Of a DNA stretch of 64,000 nucleotides, positions 28,733 through 36,480 are shown one piece after another. A program made the translations under genes and the position numbers. Position 1 is the first letter of the stretch. Every line of letters starts with the position of its first letter. Origin of the DNA: Mycolicibacterium rhodesiae (GTDB lineage: Bacteria; Actinomycetota; Actinomycetes; Mycobacteriales; Mycobacteriaceae); NCBI RefSeq assembly GCF_002086695.1, contig NZ_MVIH01000015.1:1-64000 (forward strand). Reading direction: 5' to 3'. The notes beneath the pieces are model-generated. The model was not told the DNA's origin. It saw only the letters and a program-made list of their open reading frames with translations, and made no database searches.

Positions 28733-31700
28733 ACTGCCGCTGAAGCTCGTCGATCTGCTCCTGGGTCAAGCTCGCCGCGATATCCGACGGCGTCAACCCG
28801 CCGCCACCGCCTTGCACATGTGCGCAGATGCCGGTGAGTGCCTCAAACCACAACTGGCTCAAGCGGTTGACCTGCGCCTGATTCAGCGCAGACGGCGCCC
28901 ACGTCCAGGTCGCGGACAGGCACGGCCCGGCGTCGGTGTCCACCGTGCCGGCATTGAGCTCCAAGGTGTGCACCAGCGGGATGGGCGGCTTCACCCTCGG
29001 GCTGATGTCCGCCAAACCGTCCCAGCAGATCTGCCATGCGTCACCGGATGTCTCGGCGGATGTCGCACCCTGGCGACCCAGGTAGTTGAACCCGATCACC
29101 GGATCGGACCCGTCTAGGTCGACCTCGGCATTCAGGTAGCGCAGGGCACCGTAATTCAGCCCGTCCGGCAGGGCGCGAAGCTGCTCTTTCGCGGCCTTGA
29201 CCACCGTGCCCAGCCTGGCGTCGCCGGCGACTACCTGCGCCCAGCTCAGCCCGCTCACTTCCAGGGACACGGGATATTTGGCAGTGAACCAGCCCACCGT
29301 GCGCGACAGGTCGACCTGCTCGACCGGGTCGACCACCATTTCATCGTCGCGCCCGTGACCCTCGACATCAATGGCGATCGGTGTGCCGCAGGTGCCCAAG
29401 AATTCTGTTGCGGCCAAAGCGAATGCGATCAGCATGACCTCGTGCACACCGGCATGAAACGCCGCGGGCACCTCACCGAGCAGTGTCTGAGTGGTCTCGA
29501 TGTCGAGAACTGCCGTCAGGTTCCCTGCAGTCACCAACGTGTCCGCGTTGGGATCCGCTTCAGGCAAGGCGGACGGTGTCGCGGCGATCTGCCGCCAGCT
29601 ATCGGCCTCGGCCACGACATCGGCGCGATGCGCGTGCTCATCGAGCAACGACGCCCATCGAGCGAATGACGTCCCCGGCTCGGGGAGGGCGACCGGTCCA
29701 CCGGCGCGGTGCTGAGCCCATGCGACGTTGAGGTCCTCCAAAAGGATTCGCCACGACACCCCGTCGATCGCCAGATGATGGATGATCGCCACTAATCGAC
29801 TCGTCGAGGTCACCCACACAGCGCTCAACATGACGCCGGCGGACGGGTTCAACTGCGTTCCGGCATGGAGTACGGCGTCGTCGGTGAGTACATCGACGGT
29901 GTGCAGGCGCCCACGGGCGTCCACCGAACATGCCCCGGGCACCTCCAGCGACCAGCGGCCGTCATCGTCACGGTTGACCCGCAGCCGCAGCATGGCGTGC
30001 CGATCCAGCAGAAGCTGCAGCATGTCGAGCACATCAGCCTCGGTGGTGCCGACCGGAGCCTGGACCACCACCGTCTGATTGAAGTGGGCAACCGGGCTGC
30101 CTGCCGCTTCCAGGCTCTCGAGCCAGCGGATGATCGGCGTAGCGGTCACCGGACCGGCGCCGTCTGCAGCCAAGTCACCGTCGGCGTCGACCACCTTGGC
30201 CACCTGCGCCAGGCGCGCCACGGTCTGCTCGACGAAAACATCACGCGGACGGCACAACACGCCCGCTGCCCGCGCGCGGGCGACCACCTGCATCGACAGG
30301 ATGCTGTCGCCGCCCAGCTCGAAGAACGACTCGTCCACACCGACCCGATCGAGTCCGAGAACCTGGGCGTAGATCCCGGCCAGGATCTCCTCTACCGCAT
30401 CGGCAGGGGCGCGATAGGACTCGACATCCTGATACTCGGGTGCCGGTAGGGCTTTAGTGTCGAGCTTGCCGTTGACCGTCAGCGGTAACGCGTCGATCGC
30501 GACGACGGCGGCAGGAACCATGTAGGCCGGGAGCCGCTCTGCCACAGCCGCACGGACTTTCACCGGGTCGGCAGACCCGGTGATGTAGCCAACCAGGCGC
30601 TTGTCACCGGCACGGTCCTCGCGGGCGATCACGACCGCCTGCTCGACCCCATCGACATCGTTCAGCGCAGCCTGGATCTCGCCAAGCTCGATCCGATAGC
30701 CGCGGATCTTGACCTGCTCGTCAGCACGCCCCACGTACTCGAGCTGCCCGTCGGCGTTCCAGCGCACCAGGTCGCCGGTGCGATACATCCGCGATCCCTG
30801 CGCCCCGAACGGGCATGCCACGAAACGTGTTCCAGACAATCCCGCCCGGCCGACGTAGCCATAGGCCAATCCGGAGCCGGCCACATAGAGTTCGCCGACC
30901 ACACCCGCAGGGACCGGCTGCAACCAGCCGTCGAGAACAAAGAAACCGAGATTGGCCAGCGGACGCCCGATCGGGCTGACCGCGTTGTCGGTATCAGCAG
31001 GGAGGACTTCGCGGAACGAGGCGTGCACCGTCGTCTCGGTGATGCCATACATGTTGATCATCCGCGGCGAGCCGGGATGATTCTGCAACCAGGCCCGAAG
31101 ACGGTGTGGTTCAAGGGCTTCCCCACCGAACACCACAGCCTTGAGCGCAAGCTGCTTCGAAGCCTCCATGGGCGCGTCAACACTTTGCAGCGCGTAGAAC
31201 GCCGACGGGGTTTGGCTCAACACGTCGACCCGCTCGGCAACCAACAAGGCGTAGAAGTCTTCTGCCGAGCGGACAACCGCATCAGGCACGACGACCACCC
31301 GGCCGCCATACAACAGAGCACCCCAGATCTCCCACACCGAAAAGTCGAACGCCAGCGAATGGCACTGCGTCCACACCTGTTCCGCCAGCTCCATATCGGT
31401 GGCCAGCGCCGCCAGCAGACGGGTGACGTTCTGATGCGGAATAGCCACACCCTTGGGCGTGCCGGTGGTGCCCGACGTGTAGATGATGTACGCGATATCG
31501 TCCGGCGCAGGCCCTGGCAGCGCCGTACTCGGCTGGCTATCGACGACCTCATCGTGAAAGTCGACGACCAGCAGATCCCGTCCACCGAGATAGGGACGCA
31601 GCTCAGCTGTGGTGATCGCGGCGACCGGCGCGGCGTCGTCGAGCACGAACTCCATCCGCGCCTCCGGCACCGACGGATCGATCGCAACATAAGTCGCACC

Positions 31701-33266
31701 GGTCTTCAGCACCGCCAAGATCGCCGCGATCGCCTCATCCGACCGCGGCAACAACAACGCCACCCGCTGACCCGGACCCGCACCATGCGAAACCAAGACA
31801 TGAGCCAACCGATTCGTCGCCTCATCCAACGCGCGATACGACCACGACCGCTCACCACAACTCAACGCCACCGCATCCGGCACCCGCGCCACCTGCTCAG
31901 CGAACAACGCCGGAATCGAGACCGGCGCGCTCATCGGTTCCACAAGCACAGCCCGATTGCCCCACACCCCAAGAGAATCCCGCTCCACGCGATCAAGCAC
32001 ATCGATCGACGACAACCGCCGCGTGGGATCCGCCGTCATCGCGACAAGCACCTCAAGCAGGCGTCTGGTCACCTCGGCGGCATCCCAATCGGCGAACAAG
32101 TGGCCCAGCGTGCTCAGCGAGAGGTCGTCGCCGAGCCCCGAGAAGGTGAATCCTCTGCTGGCGCCAAGACCGGAGTTGGTCATGTTGGCTTCAGCCGGGG
32201 CACCGCCGAAATCCAAATTGAATGCGGCCGGGAAGAAGTTGATGACCATCCGGCCCGCGGTCTGGGTGCCGCGCTCGAGCGCGTGCACCGGATACCGCTG
32301 ATGCCGAACGGCTTCGGTGATCTGGGTGTCGACGTGTTGGCAGAAATCGCGCACCGAAGTCTCGGCCGGGGTGCTCAACACCAGCGGCACCAAACCGGCG
32401 GCATTTCCGGGCAGCGTTTTCAGCTCCGGGCGGATCCGCCGGCTGACGGGGAAGTCGAACACCACCTCTGAACCCTCGGCACTGCGCCCGCGCACCAGCA
32501 GTGCGGTCGCCGCGGCGACGATCGAAGTGCGCGGGATGTCCCATGCGTGGGCCAGTTCGTCGACCCGCCGAAGCACGGCGGGGTCCAGAGGAACCGGCAG
32601 TGAACGCCAGCCCCCGTCGTCGGAGCCGTCGGGCAGTGGATTGTCCGATCCGTTGCCGGAGGGAAGGTGCGCGGTCCAGTACGCCTGATCGTCCGAAAAG
32701 TCGCCGGACGCTTCGTATTCCGATTCGCATTCCAGCAATTCCCGTAGTGAACCGAAGAATGCGGGCGGGACGAGATCGCCCGAAATGGTCGCGGAGTAAA
32801 TCGATGCGAGGCGATTGACCAGCAACCAAATTCCGGCGCCATCGATGACGATGTGGTGAAAGCAGCCGAAAATATAGAATTCCGCGGGCCCGGTCTCGAA
32901 CAACGCGTATTTGAACAGCGGCCCCGAGAACGGCATAGGCGTGCGCTGGATCGACAGTGCCATCTCGTGCACGGCGTGGGCCGGATCGCTGGAACCGCTG
33001 AGGTCGCAGAAGTTGAGCTCGATCTCGTCGTAGTCGATCACCCGCTGGAAGACATGGCCGTCCTCCTCGAAAAATGCCGCTCGGACCGGTTCGGCTTCGC
33101 GCATCGCGCGCTGCAGCGCCCACTCGAAGGCGTCGCGTTCCAGCATGCCTTCGACTCTCAGTAGCATGCCGATCTGCCAGTCGGTACCAGCGTGACCCGT
33201 CTCCTGCGCGAGCCAGATGTCCAGCTGTGCACGCGTCAGCGGCAGCGCATCCTCGTTGAACTCCAT
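28719..33266 (-). CDS. NRPS1, initiation module: starter C - A - PCP - E with docking tail
   Basis: A 1,515-residue starter module from ATG 33266, preceded by GGGAG 5 nt upstream. Domains: starter condensation about 5-405 (HHIVIDG near residue 135), of the kind that N-acylates the first amino acid with a fatty acyl group; A about 425-930 with pocket DFWSVGMVHK, one or two changes from the Thr code DFWNIGMVHK; PCP with GGDSI (Ser about 988); E about 1040-1480 with HHLAIDG, EGHGR, TVGWFT and GFNYLG. The last 25 residues contain TPSDI and LTQEQIDEL, resembling a donor docking (COM) helix, and would pair with the short N-terminus of NRPS2. The predicted product is N-acyl-D-allo-threonine. It follows mbtH by 27 nt and overlaps NRPS2 by 14 nt. 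The A domain lies in a perfect duplication with that of module 2. Confidence 0.92.
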   Translation of the reverse strand: MEFNEDALPLTRAQLDIWLAQETGHAGTDWQIGMLLRVEGMLERDAFEWALQRAMREAEPVRAAFFEEDGHVFQRVIDYDEIELNFCDLSGSSDPAHAVHEMALSIQRTPMPFSGPLFKYALFETGPAEFYIFGCFHHIVIDGAGIWLLVNRLASIYSATISGDLVPPAFFGSLRELLECESEYEASGDFSDDQAYWTAHLPSGNGSDNPLPDGSDDGGWRSLPVPLDPAVLRRVDELAHAWDIPRTSIVAAATALLVRGRSAEGSEVVFDFPVSRRIRPELKTLPGNAAGLVPLVLSTPAETSVRDFCQHVDTQITEAVRHQRYPVHALERGTQTAGRMVINFFPAAFNLDFGGAPAEANMTNSGLGASRGFTFSGLGDDLSLSTLGHLFADWDAAEVTRRLLEVLVAMTADPTRRLSSIDVLDRVERDSLGVWGNRAVLVEPMSAPVSIPALFAEQVARVPDAVALSCGERSWSYRALDEATNRLAHVLVSHGAGPGQRVALLLPRSDEAIAAILAVLKTGATYVAIDPSVPEARMEFVLDDAAPVAAITTAELRPYLGGRDLLVVDFHDEVVDSQPSTALPGPAPDDIAYIIYTSGTTGTPKGVAIPHQNVTRLLAALATDMELAEQVWTQCHSLAFDFSVWEIWGALLYGGRVVVVPDAVVRSAEDFYALLVAERVDVLSQTPSAFYALQSVDAPMEASKQLALKAVVFGGEALEPHRLRAWLQNHPGSPRMINMYGITETTVHASFREVLPADTDNAVSPIGRPLANLGFFVLDGWLQPVPAGVVGELYVAGSGLAYGYVGRAGLSGTRFVACPFGAQGSRMYRTGDLVRWNADGQLEYVGRADEQVKIRGYRIELGEIQAALNDVDGVEQAVVIAREDRAGDKRLVGYITGSADPVKVRAAVAERLPAYMVPAAVVAIDALPLTVNGKLDTKALPAPEYQDVESYRAPADAVEEILAGIYAQVLGLDRVGVDESFFELGGDSILSMQVVARARAAGVLCRPRDVFVEQTVARLAQVAKVVDADGDLAADGAGPVTATPIIRWLESLEAAGSPVAHFNQTVVVQAPVGTTEADVLDMLQLLLDRHAMLRLRVNRDDDGRWSLEVPGACSVDARGRLHTVDVLTDDAVLHAGTQLNPSAGVMLSAVWVTSTSRLVAIIHHLAIDGVSWRILLEDLNVAWAQHRAGGPVALPEPGTSFARWASLLDEHAHRADVVAEADSWRQIAATPSALPEADPNADTLVTAGNLTAVLDIETTQTLLGEVPAAFHAGVHEVMLIAFALAATEFLGTCGTPIAIDVEGHGRDDEMVVDPVEQVDLSRTVGWFTAKYPVSLEVSGLSWAQVVAGDARLGTVVKAAKEQLRALPDGLNYGALRYLNAEVDLDGSDPVIGFNYLGRQGATSAETSGDAWQICWDGLADISPRVKPPIPLVHTLELNAGTVDTDAGPCLSATWTWAPSALNQAQVNRLSQLWFEALTGICAHVQGGGGGLTPSDIAASLTQEQIDELQRQYADS
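30434..32045 (-). repeat. 1,612-bp direct repeat, copy in NRPS1 (A domain)
   Basis: Second copy of the adenylation-domain cassette at 25906-27517. I compared several long stretches, both ends and the derived antisense translations and found no difference inside the block. Flanks diverge immediately at 30433 and 32046. No insertion sequence borders it, which favours homologous recombination or gene conversion inside the NRPS over transposition. Confidence 0.95.
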
Positions 33267-33293
33267 CAAGACTCCCAGACCCAAACCGTTGAA

Positions 33294-33524
33294 CTAGTCA
33301 GACGCTCGGCTACCTGCCAACCGGTCGCGCAGGCTCTTCGGTCGGATGTCGGGCCAGTTCGCTTCGATGTAGTCCAGGCATGCCGCGCGGTCCGCTTCGC
33401 CGAAGACGGTCCGCCAGCCGGCAGGCACGTCGGCGAACGTCGGCCAGAGGCTGTGTTGCTCCTCGTCATTGACCAAGACGACGAAACGGCCCTCGTCGTC
33501 ATCGAACGGATTGGTGCTGCTCAC
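33294..33524 (-). CDS. mbtH: MbtH-like protein
   Basis: A 76-residue chaperone-like partner of NRPS adenylation domains. It carries the family signatures NPFDD, SLWPTFADVPAGW (two invariant tryptophans) and the third tryptophan in ANWPDIRPKSLRD. The start is GTG 33524, preceded by GGGAGA with 4 nt spacing; the longer frame to 33617 adds 31 residues unlike the family and is rejected. It is the first gene of the mbtH-NRPS1-NRPS2 operon (27 nt to NRPS1), as in mycobacterial GPL loci, and would bind and activate the A domains of both synthetases. Confidence 0.93.
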   Translation of the reverse strand: MSSTNPFDDDEGRFVVLVNDEEQHSLWPTFADVPAGWRTVFGEADRAACLDYIEANWPDIRPKSLRDRLAGSRASD

Positions 33525-33605
33525 CGGGTCTCCCGACACTCTCGTCAATTTGGGTAGAACAAGTTCCAAACCATACTTCGTGGTGTGACCCATGTCATGA
33601 ACTTC

Positions 33606-33620
33606 GATGTGACTCACATC
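33606..33620. promoter_or_regulatory. Perfect inverted repeat upstream of mbtH, candidate operator
   Basis: GATGTGACTCACATC is a 7-bp perfect inverted repeat around one base, 82 nt before the mbtH GTG in the only sizeable gap (33525-33800) preceding the NRPS operon. The half-site TGTGA resembles the CRP half-site, but the 1-nt spacer does not fit CRP. A weaker repeat, GTCAC-N8-GTGAC, lies at 33644-33661. No promoter boxes were recognised with confidence. Confidence 0.3.
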
Positions 33621-33800
33621 ACCCGACAGCTACCTTTCGTGCAGTCACAGCGTCGAGTGACAGTGGTGGCCACCGGTTTCTCTCAGATGGCACGCTTCGG
33701 TTCGCCTTCGAGGCATTTCATCTCTGGGCCGTTGCGGAGCCGATGTGAGGGCAAATTCCGCCTACGGTCGTTAGTGTCGCGTGCCAGCAAGCACCGGACG

Positions 33801-35069
33801 TCAGCCCTGGCGAGCCCGCCGGGCGAAATCCTCCAACCGATCGGCGGCGTCCGCGGCGCTCTTGGCGGGCTCGGTGATCCGGGTGGCGAGCTCACAGGCC
33901 CTGGCGACGTAGTCGGGTGCCAGGATCGCGCGCAGATCGGCGACCAACGTCTGCTCGGTGACCGTGGAAAACCGGCGGGCGGTGCCCACCTTCAGCCGGT
34001 TGACCGCGGTCCCGTAGATCGCGTGAACCATGTCCCAAAACAGGATCAGCTGCGGGACGCCGGCGCGCATGGCGATGGGCGTGGTGCTCGAGCCACCGTG
34101 GTGGACGACCGCGCGGCAGGCCGGAAAGACGGTCGCGTAATTCATCAGGCCGACCACTTTGACGCGATCGGAATGTGGCGCGCTGCTGAAGTCTGTTCCG
34201 GCGGCGCCGACGAGTGCCCGCTCCCCCAGCCGCGCGCACGCCGCGTCGATCATCGCGATCGTGTCGGCGGGCGACTCCACCGGAATGCTGCCGAAGCCGA
34301 AGAAGATCGGCGGTGTTCCGGCGGCAATCCACGACATGACCTCGGCATCGTCCGCGGTCGCCAACTCCAGCGTCAGCGTCCCGACAAACGGGCGCTGGCC
34401 GTCGAAGGACCTCCACTCGGCCCCGAGGCCCGGGAAACACGCCTCGTCATAGGCCTGGACTTCCAGCGATCCGCGTTCGGTGATCCGTGACGGCGCGGAC
34501 CGGGTTGCCCTAGGCAGCCCCAGGTCGCGGCGCTGGGCGTCTTCGGACTTCTTCGTGCCACGCCATGACATCCACCAGAACGCGCTGACGACCGAACGGC
34601 CCAGCCGCGCCGGCAGAAACGGCAGAACCCGCGCATTGGGTCGCAGCGGGAAGTAGTGCAACGTGGCGAACGGGATGCCGTAAAACTCGGCGACGTTCGA
34701 CGCGGCGTCTTCGAAATTGATCCCACTGAATATCAAGTCGGCGCCGTCTGCCAACGACATGAGTGTGGCGCTCATGTCCTGCCAGCCCTGGAAAAGCGGC
34801 CCGGTTATTTCCGCGCGCGCCTTGCCCATCTTCCGGAATTTCCACGGGGCGCTGAAAAAGCACGTCCAGTAGTCGCGGTGCGCGTCCAGAATCGACCGCG
34901 AGTTCGGCCCGAAGCCGACGGTGCCCGGGACCGCCGCCTTGCCGAATTCGACCAAGTCCGGCGGAACCGCCATCGACACGTCGTGCCCGCGGCGCACGAG
35001 CTCCCGACCGACAGTCGCAGTGGGTTCGATATCGCCACGGCTACCCCAGGTTGCCAGCACGAACTTCAT
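33801..35069 (-). CDS. UGT-type glycosyltransferase (GPL Gtf/RtfA-like), copy 1
   Basis: A 422-residue GT-B enzyme of the MGT/COG1819 type found in mycobacterial GPL loci. The N-terminus MKFVLATWGSRGDIEP and RRGHDV are the acceptor-side signature. The donor-binding half has PPIFFGFGS and VVHHGGSSTT; the last motif is usually HHGGAGTT, so this copy has Ser in place of Ala-Gly. By family it transfers an activated, often 6-deoxy, sugar to a hydroxyl of a lipopeptide in the cytoplasm. It lies 14 nt downstream of a SAM methyltransferase on the same strand and 276 nt upstream of mbtH. One of five intact paralogues in the window; the predicted Thr side chains are plausible acceptors (inference). Sugar and position cannot be told from sequence. 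Confidence 0.88.
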   Translation of the reverse strand: MKFVLATWGSRGDIEPTATVGRELVRRGHDVSMAVPPDLVEFGKAAVPGTVGFGPNSRSILDAHRDYWTCFFSAPWKFRKMGKARAEITGPLFQGWQDMSATLMSLADGADLIFSGINFEDAASNVAEFYGIPFATLHYFPLRPNARVLPFLPARLGRSVVSAFWWMSWRGTKKSEDAQRRDLGLPRATRSAPSRITERGSLEVQAYDEACFPGLGAEWRSFDGQRPFVGTLTLELATADDAEVMSWIAAGTPPIFFGFGSIPVESPADTIAMIDAACARLGERALVGAAGTDFSSAPHSDRVKVVGLMNYATVFPACRAVVHHGGSSTTPIAMRAGVPQLILFWDMVHAIYGTAVNRLKVGTARRFSTVTEQTLVADLRAILAPDYVARACELATRITEPAKSAADAADRLEDFARRARQG

Positions 35070-35083
35070 CGGCGGACGCGTGA

Positions 35084-35833
35084 TTACCGGGCGCCAGTCG
35101 TGGCGAGGAACTCGTCGAGGTACCGGGGCGGCTTCAGATTGAGCAGCCGTGTGCGATCAGCCTTGAGGTCGGCGTAAGTGAGCGCCTCGACCTGCTTCGG
35201 GGAGTAGGACAGGGTTGACTCCGGCGACCCCTTGCGGACAAATCCGACACCCTGATCGCATTTGAGCACGCCGACCAGCAGGTCGGGGCGGGTGCTGCGG
35301 AGTTCGACGATGGCTTTCCATACGTCGCCGTTCCAGATGCCGATCTTCAACGGCCCGGACTGTTGCGCCATGAACTCGTCCCACGACTCGGCGCGGCGGC
35401 CGGCCAGCTCGAATGGCGGGTTGCAGTCGTGAAGAAAGATGACGCCGTCATCCTTGAGATAGCGCACGGTGTTCTCGACGTCGCGCACCACCTGCTCATA
35501 GGTGTGCAGCCCGTCGATCAACGCGACGTCGACGGGGTTCTGCTCGAGCAGAGCAGCCTCGTTCTCGAAGAAGGCATCGCTGGTGATTTCGAAGTATTCG
35601 ACGACGCGACCCTTGGCGTTAGCGAGCTCACGGGTGCGATCGGTCAGCCGGAACGCTGGGTCGACGGCAAGCTTCACATCGGCGCTGATCCGCTGGAAAG
35701 CCTGTCCGCGGGACACGCCGATCTCCAGATAGACGGGGTTGGACCGCATGGAGAGCGCCTGTTGGACTGCCCTGATCCGGTTCACCCCTGGCATGGCGTC
35801 TGCCAGCATGACCAGACCCTGGTTGATATTCAC
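35084..35833 (-). CDS. Class I SAM-dependent methyltransferase
   Basis: A 249-residue protein from GTG 35833. The Rossmann SAM-binding start reads VYLEIGVSRGQAF (about residues 34-46), followed by VDVALIDGLHTYEQVVRDVENTVRY and VIFLHDCNPP, typical of the Methyltransf_24 group. In mycobacterial GPL loci, methyltransferases next to glycosyltransferases methylate rhamnose or fucose hydroxyls. The glycosyltransferase 14 nt downstream suggests the same pairing here, so sugar O-methylation of the lipopeptide glycan is the working role. N-methylation of the peptide is less likely because no NRPS-embedded context supports it. It diverges from the DUF2505 gene across 77 nt. Confidence 0.8.
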   Translation of the reverse strand: MNINQGLVMLADAMPGVNRIRAVQQALSMRSNPVYLEIGVSRGQAFQRISADVKLAVDPAFRLTDRTRELANAKGRVVEYFEITSDAFFENEAALLEQNPVDVALIDGLHTYEQVVRDVENTVRYLKDDGVIFLHDCNPPFELAGRRAESWDEFMAQQSGPLKIGIWNGDVWKAIVELRSTRPDLLVGVLKCDQGVGFVRKGSPESTLSYSPKQVEALTYADLKADRTRLLNLKPPRYLDEFLATTGAR

Positions 35834-35910
35834 GCGTGGTTCCTACCACAAAGGTGTTGTGCAGCATGAGGGTTTCGACGCACTCGCGGGTGGCGTAAGA
35901 ATGGTCGGCT

Positions 35911-36411
35911 ATGTCGCGTTCATTCGAGATCGTCAGCGAATCGGCCGCCAGTGTCGACGCCATCCACGCAGCTTTCGGACGTGAGGACTACTGGCTCGAC
36001 CGGCTGGCCGGCGATGCCGCTTCCACTCTCGATTCGTTTACCGTAGATGCCGCCGGAGTGATTGAAGTGCACATCACCCAACACCTCGGCCGGCAGGTCC
36101 TGCCGTCACTTGTGGCCAACTTCGTCCCTCGCGACCTCAAGCTGCTGTACCGAGAGACATGGCGACTGGCCGGCGACGGCCGGGTGCGCGGCGAGAGTAA
36201 CGTGACGGCTTCCGGCGGTCTTGGAGCAAGCCGCGCCGACAACACACTGAGCCCGTCGGGCACCGCTTCGCAGCTGCGTGCGACCGGAAACGTAGTCGTC
36301 AAAATCCCTTTGGTGGGCGGGAAACTCGAGAAGTCGATCGGGGAGAGTCTGGCCAAGAGCATCCCCGCGACGTTGCGCTACACAACCACCTGGATCGCCG
36401 AACACTCCTAA
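35911..36411 (+). CDS. DUF2505-family protein
   Basis: A 166-residue soluble protein from ATG 35911. It begins MSRSFEIVSES and contains the LPSLVANFVPRDLKLLYRETW and KIPLVGGKLEK stretches typical of DUF2505, an actinobacterial family with an SRPBCC/START-like fold that could bind a hydrophobic ligand. No catalytic residues can be named. It is the first plus-strand gene after the NRPS side of the cluster and precedes the tandem acyltransferases by 69 nt. A part in lipid handling is only a guess from position. Confidence 0.75.
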   Translation: MSRSFEIVSESAASVDAIHAAFGREDYWLDRLAGDAASTLDSFTVDAAGVIEVHITQHLGRQVLPSLVANFVPRDLKLLYRETWRLAGDGRVRGESNVTASGGLGASRADNTLSPSGTASQLRATGNVVVKIPLVGGKLEKSIGESLAKSIPATLRYTTTWIAEHS

Positions 36412-36480
36412 AGCGCCTCTTATTGACGCGCGCGAATGCGAGAATGCCTCGACCACAAGACGCGTCCGCTCATTAAGTAG

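Noticed and set aside
25906..32045. Transposition as the cause of the 1.6-kb repeat
   Set aside because: No terminal inverted repeats or transposase at the ends; the ends coincide with domain linkers, pointing to homologous recombination.
31023..32471. 482-residue plus-strand frame opposite NRPS1, and similar long antisense frames in NRPS2
   Set aside because: They lie antisense to unmistakable NRPS domains, are rich in Arg/His, and match no family; they recur with the duplicated A domain simply because the DNA does.
13133..33524. Annotating the operon as standard GPL mps1/mps2
   Set aside because: Five A domains, three Thr-like pockets and no terminal reductase do not fit the GPL tetrapeptide-alaninol product.
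33525..33617. N-terminal extension of MbtH
   Set aside because: GTG 33524 has a good ribosome binding site and gives the standard MbtH length; the extension is unlike the family.
33606..33620. Calling the palindrome a CRP site
   Set aside because: CRP needs TGTGA-N6-TCACA; here the spacer is one base.
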